Below are positions 60,052 through 64,000 of a DNA stretch of 64,000 nt, in pieces. The DNA is from Deinococcus soli (ex Cha et al. 2016) (GTDB lineage: Bacteria > Deinococcota > Deinococci > Deinococcales > Deinococcaceae). Position 1 is the first letter of the stretch; every line of letters starts with the position of its first letter. The position numbers and the translations under genes are program-made. The notes under the pieces were generated by a model, which was not told the origin of the DNA, made no database searches, and saw only the letters and a list, made by a program, of their open reading frames with translations. The stretch is taken from positions 2,332,501 through 2,396,500 of the forward strand of contig NZ_CP011389.1 of the NCBI RefSeq assembly GCF_001007995.1. The letters are read 5' to 3'.

Positions 60052-60128
60052 GAGGGTTGAAAGGTGATGGTTGATGGACTGGGGATTGCCCCGATCCATC
60101 AACCATCACCTTTCGACTATCAACCCTC
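60052..60128. repeat. Long ATCAAC-type hairpin between cyclophilin and antiporter
   Basis: Outer arms GAGGGTTGA (60052-60060) and TCAACCCTC (60120-60128). Inner arms AAGGTGATGGTTGATGGA (60061-60078) and its perfect complement at 60095-60112. A 7-nt bulge lies on the right side. It shares its words with the repeat at 16836 and touches the antiporter stop codon. It probably also ends both convergent transcripts. Confidence 0.85.
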
Positions 60129-61382
60129 TCAAGCCTCTTCGGGTGTGGCGTCCACCGCGCGGCGTACCAGCGGCATGATCGTGAGGCCCTGCACGGCGAT
60201 GGTGAACAGCACGATGGCGTACGTGACGGTCACGAGGTGCGTGCGGTACGGGCTGTCCGGCAGGCCCAGCGCGAGGCTGATGGCGATCCCGCCGCGCAGG
60301 CCGCCCCAGGTCAGCAGGCGCACCGTGTACGCCCCGTAGCCCTCGCGGGCGCGCACGAGGGCGAACGGCACGGCCACGCTGATCCAGCGGGCGGCGAGGG
60401 CTACGCCGATCAGCAGGACGCTCGCGAGGATCTGCGCGCCGGTCGTCTCGGTCAGCAGTACGTCCAGGCCGATGAACGCGAACAGGACGATGTTCAGCAC
60501 CTGATCGATGGTCTCCCAGAAGCCCTCCACGAGTTCCTGGGTGTCCGGCGTGAACAGCGTGTGCTTGTACGCGGAGATCACCAGGCCCGCCACGACCATC
60601 GCCAGCGGCCCGCTGATGCCCAGCGCCGCGGCCGCCACGTACCCGCCCACGACCAGCGCCAGCGTCAGCAGGATCTCCACGGTGTGCTCCTTCACGCCGC
60701 GCAGCAGCACGAAACCCAGGCCCCCCAGCAGCGCCCCGAACGCCAGCCCGCCCAGGGCCTCCTGCGCGAACAGGCCCGCCACGCCCGCCGCGCTGACCTC
60801 CGCGCCGTGCCCGCCCAGGCCCGCCGCCCCGGCCAGCGCCAGGAAGATCACCACGCCCACCCCGTCGTTGAACAGGCTCTCCCCGGCGATCAACGTCTCG
60901 ATCTTCACCGTCACCCGCGCCCGCTTGAGGAGATCCAGCACCGCCACCGGATCCGTCGGGCTGATCAGCGCGCCGAACAGCAGTGCCCACATCAGCGGCA
61001 CGTCCAGCCCCACCAGCGCGAACACCCCGTACGCCGCGAAGCCGATCAGCGCGGTGCTGATTAGCGTACTCAGGAACGCCAGCAGCAGGATGCTGCGCCG
61101 CTGCCGAAGCATCTGCCGCGCATTCAGGCTCAGCGCCCCCGCGAACAGCAGCACGCTGAGAATCCCGTTGAGCACGAACTCCGTGAAATCCAGCGTCTCC
61201 AGCACCCCTGCCGCCCACCCCCGCAGGCCCGGCAGGCCCAGCGCGTCCAGCACGATCAGCAGGATGCTCGCCAGCGCCCCTGCCAGCGTCACCCCCACCG
61301 TCGTCGGGAAATGCAGGAACCGGTCGTTCAGGTACGCCAGCAGCGCGGTCACGCACAGCAGCACAGCAAAAGCACTCAGCAT
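60129..61382 (-). CDS. Monovalent cation:proton antiporter, CPA1 family
   Basis: A 417-residue inner-membrane exchanger with about 12 hydrophobic segments. The CPA1 fold is marked by LLFGALISPTDPVAVLDLLK and GESLFNDGVGVVIF (the ion-binding Asn-Asp of helix 6). Probable role: sodium or potassium expulsion against protons. The start at 61382 (MLSAFAVLL) is preferred because TATGGT (61390-61395, reverse) lies 7 nt upstream; earlier ATG and GTG codons fall inside or before that box. The C-terminus ends at a long hairpin repeat. Confidence 0.93.
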   Translation of the reverse strand: MLSAFAVLLCVTALLAYLNDRFLHFPTTVGVTLAGALASILLIVLDALGLPGLRGWAAGVLETLDFTEFVLNGILSVLLFAGALSLNARQMLRQRRSILLLAFLSTLISTALIGFAAYGVFALVGLDVPLMWALLFGALISPTDPVAVLDLLKRARVTVKIETLIAGESLFNDGVGVVIFLALAGAAGLGGHGAEVSAAGVAGLFAQEALGGLAFGALLGGLGFVLLRGVKEHTVEILLTLALVVGGYVAAAALGISGPLAMVVAGLVISAYKHTLFTPDTQELVEGFWETIDQVLNIVLFAFIGLDVLLTETTGAQILASVLLIGVALAARWISVAVPFALVRAREGYGAYTVRLLTWGGLRGGIAISLALGLPDSPYRTHLVTVTYAIVLFTIAVQGLTIMPLVRRAVDATPEEA

Positions 61383-61389
61383 CCCCCAC

Positions 61390-61395
61390 ACCATA
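61390..61395 (-). promoter_or_regulatory. Leaderless -10 box of the antiporter gene
   Basis: TATGGT (reverse strand), 7 nt before the ATG at 61382. Confidence 0.5.
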
Positions 61396-61413
61396 CCCCC
61401 CGCCGCAGGGCAC

Positions 61414-61439
61414 AAAAAAACGCCCCACGGGGGGGCGTT
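61414..61439 (-). terminator. Rho-independent terminator of rpoZ
   Basis: Reverse strand: AACGCCCC pairs with GGGGCGTT around a short loop and runs into seven T residues (61414-61420 read in reverse). Confidence 0.92.
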
Positions 61440-61455
61440 CTCGGGCCGAACAGGC

Positions 61456-61755
61456 TCAGTCCCGTTCGCGTTCGCGTTCGGCGTTCAGCTGCGCCTGCAG
61501 CTGGGCCTGACGCTGCCGCACGTAATCCTGATGGAAACGCTGCTCGTCGATCATGTTCGTGCCGACCGTGAGTTTCCCGGTCGCCAGTTCCCGCATCGCC
61601 TGCGTGACCAGATTCCGCGTGCGGACGCGCTGCTCGACCGGCAGCACGCTCGGCGCGCCACTGCGCAGCTGCAGCGCCCGCTTGGCGGTCACGACGCTCA
61701 GTCGGTACTTGCTGTCGGTCAGTGACAGCAGCTTGTCAATATCTCGTTCTGCCAT
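61456..61755 (-). CDS. rpoZ: RNA polymerase omega subunit
   Basis: A 99-residue omega subunit that stabilises the beta-prime chain. It shows the omega core D-K-L-L-S-L-T-D-S-K-Y-R-L-S-V-V-T-A-K-R-A-L-Q-L and V-T-Q-A-M-R-E-L-A-T-G-K-L. The C-terminal tail is a charged Gln/Arg/Glu-rich helix (QAQLQAQLNAERERERD). The ATG at 61755 is preceded by GGAGG 11 nt upstream and an untranslated leader; TAGAGT (61808-61813, reverse) is a possible -10. A TTG nine bases upstream is too close to the ribosome site. Confidence 0.93.
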   Translation of the reverse strand: MAERDIDKLLSLTDSKYRLSVVTAKRALQLRSGAPSVLPVEQRVRTRNLVTQAMRELATGKLTVGTNMIDEQRFHQDYVRQRQAQLQAQLNAERERERD

Positions 61756-61889
61756 GATGCACAACCTCCCTGGAAGCCACCGGACCCTGCACCGGTATCA
61801 GCCCCCCACTCTAGCCCACGCGCCGCGCCCCGGCCAACCCCCGGCCCCACACTTGCGGATTGGGCGACTGAAGGGGCAGATCGGACTCA

Positions 61890-62017
61890 TGCGGTTCCCG
61901 GGCATCCGGAACAGCGCCGGATACCCGTCCACCTCCTGAGCTCCGATCCTGCTTGCCTCTCTCCTGCGGAGCTCTGCGAGTCCCTCCGGTCGGGTTCGTC
62001 TTCGACTCACCGCAAGC
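61890..62017 (+). repeat. Degenerate MITE-like repeat, copy 3
   Basis: Between rpoZ and gnd. It begins TGCGGTTCCC after a TCA and has ATCCGGAAC-x-GCCGGATACCCGTCCAC, resembling the 38793 copy (ATCCGGAACTTCACCGGATTGCCAGCTCCAC). Its second half resembles copy 1 (GGAGCTCTGC ... CTCCGG-TCGGG). The right edge is uncertain but near the gnd TGA stop at 62018. No gene is seen in this 262-bp gap. Confidence 0.5.
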
Positions 62018-63484
62018 TCAGGCGTTGTACGTCGTGCTGGCCGTGTCCCCACCGCGCCCGGTCCAGTTCGTGTGGAAGAACTCGCCGCGCGCCCGGTCCG
62101 TGCGTTCGTAGGTGTGCGCCCCGAAGTAGTCCCGCTGCGCCTGGATGAGGTTCGCGGGCAGCACCGCCGAGCGGTACCCGTCGAAGTACGCCAGGGCGCT
62201 GCTGAACGCCGGAACGGGCACGCCCCCGCGCACGGCGGCCGCCAGGGTGTCACGCCACGCGCCCTGCGCGCCCTGCACCGCGTCGCGGAAGTACGGCGCG
62301 ACGAGCAGGTTGGCAAGGTCCGGCTGCGCGTCGTACGCCTCCTTGATGCGGTCCAGGAACGCCGCGCGGATGATGCACCCGCCGCGCCACATCTGCGCGA
62401 TCCGCCCGTAGTCCAGCGTCCACCCGGCGTCCTGCGCGCTCAGGTGCAGCAGCTGGAAGCCCTGCGCGTACGCCGCGATCTTGCTGGCGTACAGCGCCTG
62501 CCGGACGCCCTCCACGAACGCGCCTCTGTCAGCGGGCGTGGCAAACGTTGGGCCGCTCAGGACCGCGCTGGCCGCCACGCGCTCGGCCTTCAGGGCACTC
62601 ATGGCCCGCGCGTACACCGCCTCGGTGATCGTCGCGGCGGGACTCCCGGCGTCCAGCGCCGCAACCGACGTCCACTTCCCCGTGCCCTTCTGCCCGGCGG
62701 CGTCCAGGATCACGTCCACCAGGGGCTGCCCGGTCTCGTCGTCGGTCTTGCGCAGGATGTCGGCCGTGATCTCGATCAGGTAACTGTCCAGTTCGCCCTC
62801 GTTCCAGCGGGCAAAGACCTCCCCGGCCTCGGGGGCGCTGAGGCCCGCAGCGCGCAGCAGCTGGTAGCTCTCGGCGATCATCTGCATGTCGGCGTACTCG
62901 ATGCCGTTGTGCACCATCTTCACGAAGTGCCCCGCGCCGTCCGGCCCGACCCAGTCGCAGCAGGGCGTGCCGTCCGCCACGCGCGCCGCGATCCTCTGGA
63001 AGATGGGCTTCACGGCCTCCCAGGCCTGCTCGTTTCCGCCGGGCATGATGCTCGGGCCGGTCAGGGCGCCCTCCTCGCCGCCGGAGACGCCGGTGCCGAT
63101 GAACAGCAGCCCCCTCTCTGCCAGCTCGCGGGTGCGGCGCGTGGAGTCCGCCGGGTGGCTGTTCCCCCCGTCGATGATGATGTCCCCCTCGGACAGCAGC
63201 GGCGTCAGGTGCCCGATGAACTCGTCCACGGCGGCGCCCGCCTTGACCATCAGCATCACGCGGCGCGGCGGCTTGAGCAGCGCCACGAAGGCCGGCAGGC
63301 TGTCCGCGCCCAGGATGCGCTGGCCCCGGGCGCGGCCCCCGGTAAAGGCGGTGACCTTGCTGACCGTGCGGTTGAACGCCGCGACCGTGAAGCCCCGGCT
63401 GGCCATGTTGAGAATGAGGTTCTCGCCCATCACGGCCAGCCCGATCACGCCGATATCTGCCTGCGCCTGCACGTCCAGAGTCAT
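62018..63484 (-). CDS. gnd: 6-phosphogluconate dehydrogenase, decarboxylating
   Basis: A 488-residue enzyme of the oxidative pentose phosphate pathway; it gives ribulose-5-phosphate, CO2 and NADPH, valuable for redox defence. N-terminal GVIGLAVMGENLILNMASRGF is the cofactor motif, the second-residue N-R-T in A-F-N-R-T-V-S-K favouring NADP. IIDGGNSHPADSTRR, F-I-G-T-G-V-S-G-G-E-E-G-A and KMVHNGIEYADMQ carry the substrate and catalytic Lys-Asn. The C-terminal T-G-K-W-T and R-G-G-C-I-I-R blocks are present. TACACT (63491-63496, reverse) is 6 nt before the ATG. Confidence 0.97.
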   Translation of the reverse strand: MTLDVQAQADIGVIGLAVMGENLILNMASRGFTVAAFNRTVSKVTAFTGGRARGQRILGADSLPAFVALLKPPRRVMLMVKAGAAVDEFIGHLTPLLSEGDIIIDGGNSHPADSTRRTRELAERGLLFIGTGVSGGEEGALTGPSIMPGGNEQAWEAVKPIFQRIAARVADGTPCCDWVGPDGAGHFVKMVHNGIEYADMQMIAESYQLLRAAGLSAPEAGEVFARWNEGELDSYLIEITADILRKTDDETGQPLVDVILDAAGQKGTGKWTSVAALDAGSPAATITEAVYARAMSALKAERVAASAVLSGPTFATPADRGAFVEGVRQALYASKIAAYAQGFQLLHLSAQDAGWTLDYGRIAQMWRGGCIIRAAFLDRIKEAYDAQPDLANLLVAPYFRDAVQGAQGAWRDTLAAAVRGGVPVPAFSSALAYFDGYRSAVLPANLIQAQRDYFGAHTYERTDRARGEFFHTNWTGRGGDTASTTYNA

Positions 63485-63490
63485 GCTGGA

Positions 63491-63496
63491 AGTGTA
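63491..63496 (-). promoter_or_regulatory. Leaderless -10 box of gnd
   Basis: TACACT (reverse strand), 6 nt before the ATG at 63484. Confidence 0.55.
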
Positions 63497-63589
63497 CGGC
63501 GGACACAAAAGGGCTGCGGCGACGCATGTCCGCACAGCGGCCCGCCCCTCACCCTTCGGGCGGCGGGGTGCGCTAGCCTCCCGGCACCC

Positions 63590-64000
63590 ATGCCCCGCCC
63601 CCCGCTGCGCGCCCTGCTCCTGCCCCTCCTGCTGGGCGTTTCTGCTCCTGCCGCCGCCCAGAGCGTCGCCCCGGCACCTGCGGCCCCCGCCCCTGCACCC
63701 AGCGAGGCCCCCCAGTCCAGTGCGGCCCAGTCCAGTGCGGCGCAGCCCAGTCTGGTTCAGCCCGGTTCGGCGCTGCGCGGCCTGTGGATCGACGCCTTCG
63801 GCCCCGGCCTGAAAACGCCCGCGCAGGTGAAGCAGACCGTGCAGGACGCCGCGCGCCTGGGCGTGAACACCCTGTTCGTGCAGGCCATCCGCCGCGCCGA
63901 CTGCCTGTGCCGCAGGGCCAGCGTGCCCGCCGTCACGGACGCCGACCTGACCCCCGGCTTCGACCCGCTGGACGCCATCACGGCCCAGGCCCACGCGCGC
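63590..64000 (+). CDS. Exported GHL10-type (UPF0748) glycosidase-like protein, 5' part
   Basis: Truncated by the window end; 137 codons are seen. Residues 1-24 are a signal peptide ending A-A-A-Q. A linker rich in Ala, Pro and Ser with S-S-A-A-Q repeats follows (25-60). From about residue 63 the GHL10/UPF0748 fold begins: L-R-G-L-W-I-D-A-F-G-P-G-L-K-T-P, G-V-N-T-L-F-V-Q-A-I-R-R-A-D, and T-P-G-F-D-P-L-D-A-I-T-A-Q-A-H. Related proteins act on carbohydrates, often in the envelope. TAGCCT (63574-63579) lies 10 nt before the ATG. Confidence 0.8.
   Translation, partial: MPRPPLRALLLPLLLGVSAPAAAQSVAPAPAAPAPAPSEAPQSSAAQSSAAQPSLVQPGSALRGLWIDAFGPGLKTPAQVKQTVQDAARLGVNTLFVQAIRRADCLCRRASVPAVTDADLTPGFDPLDAITAQAHAR

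Overview
The window is a high-GC, gene-dense piece of a bacterial chromosome, almost certainly from a Deinococcus. Four things point there: a radiation/desiccation-type 17-bp palindrome in front of uvrB; at least 25 genes whose TANNNT -10 box lies only 6-10 nt before the start codon (leaderless transcripts, common in Deinococcus); an archaeal-type prolyl-tRNA synthetase; and amylosucrase. No rRNA, tRNA, CRISPR array, prophage or intact transposase was seen. The ends cut through folB (left) and a glycosidase-like gene (right).

Layout. 1-5.6 kb: folate genes folB-folK, a membrane-anchored hypothetical protein, a small TPR-like protein, an operon for a dsRNA-binding-domain protein, a HAD phosphatase and a YraN protein, then a uracil permease flanked by two paralogous secreted proteins. 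5.6-11.8 kb: uvrB diverges from a pnkp-hen1 RNA repair pair. 11.8-18.7 kb: an MFS exporter, a LysR regulator and the pyruvate dehydrogenase genes aceE-aceF. 18.7-23.6 kb: a ugpB-ugpA-ugpE-like importer, an NmrA-like reductase and ugpQ. 23.7-31.2 kb: a MerR regulator, a stress-type SDR, an App1 lipid phosphatase, glgX, a basic low-complexity protein and a sulfonate-type binding protein. 31.3-38.7 kb: a beta-glucan locus (GH9 lipoprotein, divergent GH16 lichenase-like lipoprotein, LacI regulator) and a phytase-like protein carrying a GDPD domain. 38.7-46.6 kb: a GNAT gene split by a small mobile element, proS, NADAR, DUF2171, a haloperoxidase-type hydrolase, amylosucrase and a histidine kinase/response regulator pair. 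46.7-54.7 kb: a Pit phosphate transporter with DUF47, a large modular alpha-amylase lipoprotein, DUF427 and two tandem KtrB potassium channels. 54.7-64 kb: a TrmN-like tRNA methyltransferase, a Gfo/Idh/MocA oxidoreductase, a quinate-dehydrogenase-like protein, an APH-like kinase, xpt, cyclophilin, a CPA1 antiporter, rpoZ, gnd and a GHL10 start.

How it fits together. Glucan metabolism recurs: GH9 and GH16 probably degrade beta-glucans outside the cell under the LacI protein, because matching 14-bp palindromes sit in both promoters. Alpha-amylase and amylosucrase each carry their own LacI-type palindrome. GlgX and Gnd feed the carbon inward. The Ugp cluster with UgpQ, plus Pit/DUF47 and the second GDPD protein, suggests phosphate and glycerophosphodiester scavenging.

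The strongest second-look items are: the Pnkp/Hen1 cassette sharing an intergenic region with uvrB and its damage-response site; a 133-bp MITE-like element with terminal inverted repeats and a 3-bp TCA duplication that splits a GNAT gene, with two relatives placed at TGA stop codons; a separate long-hairpin repeat family at two loci; and the paired LacI operators at the glucanase locus.
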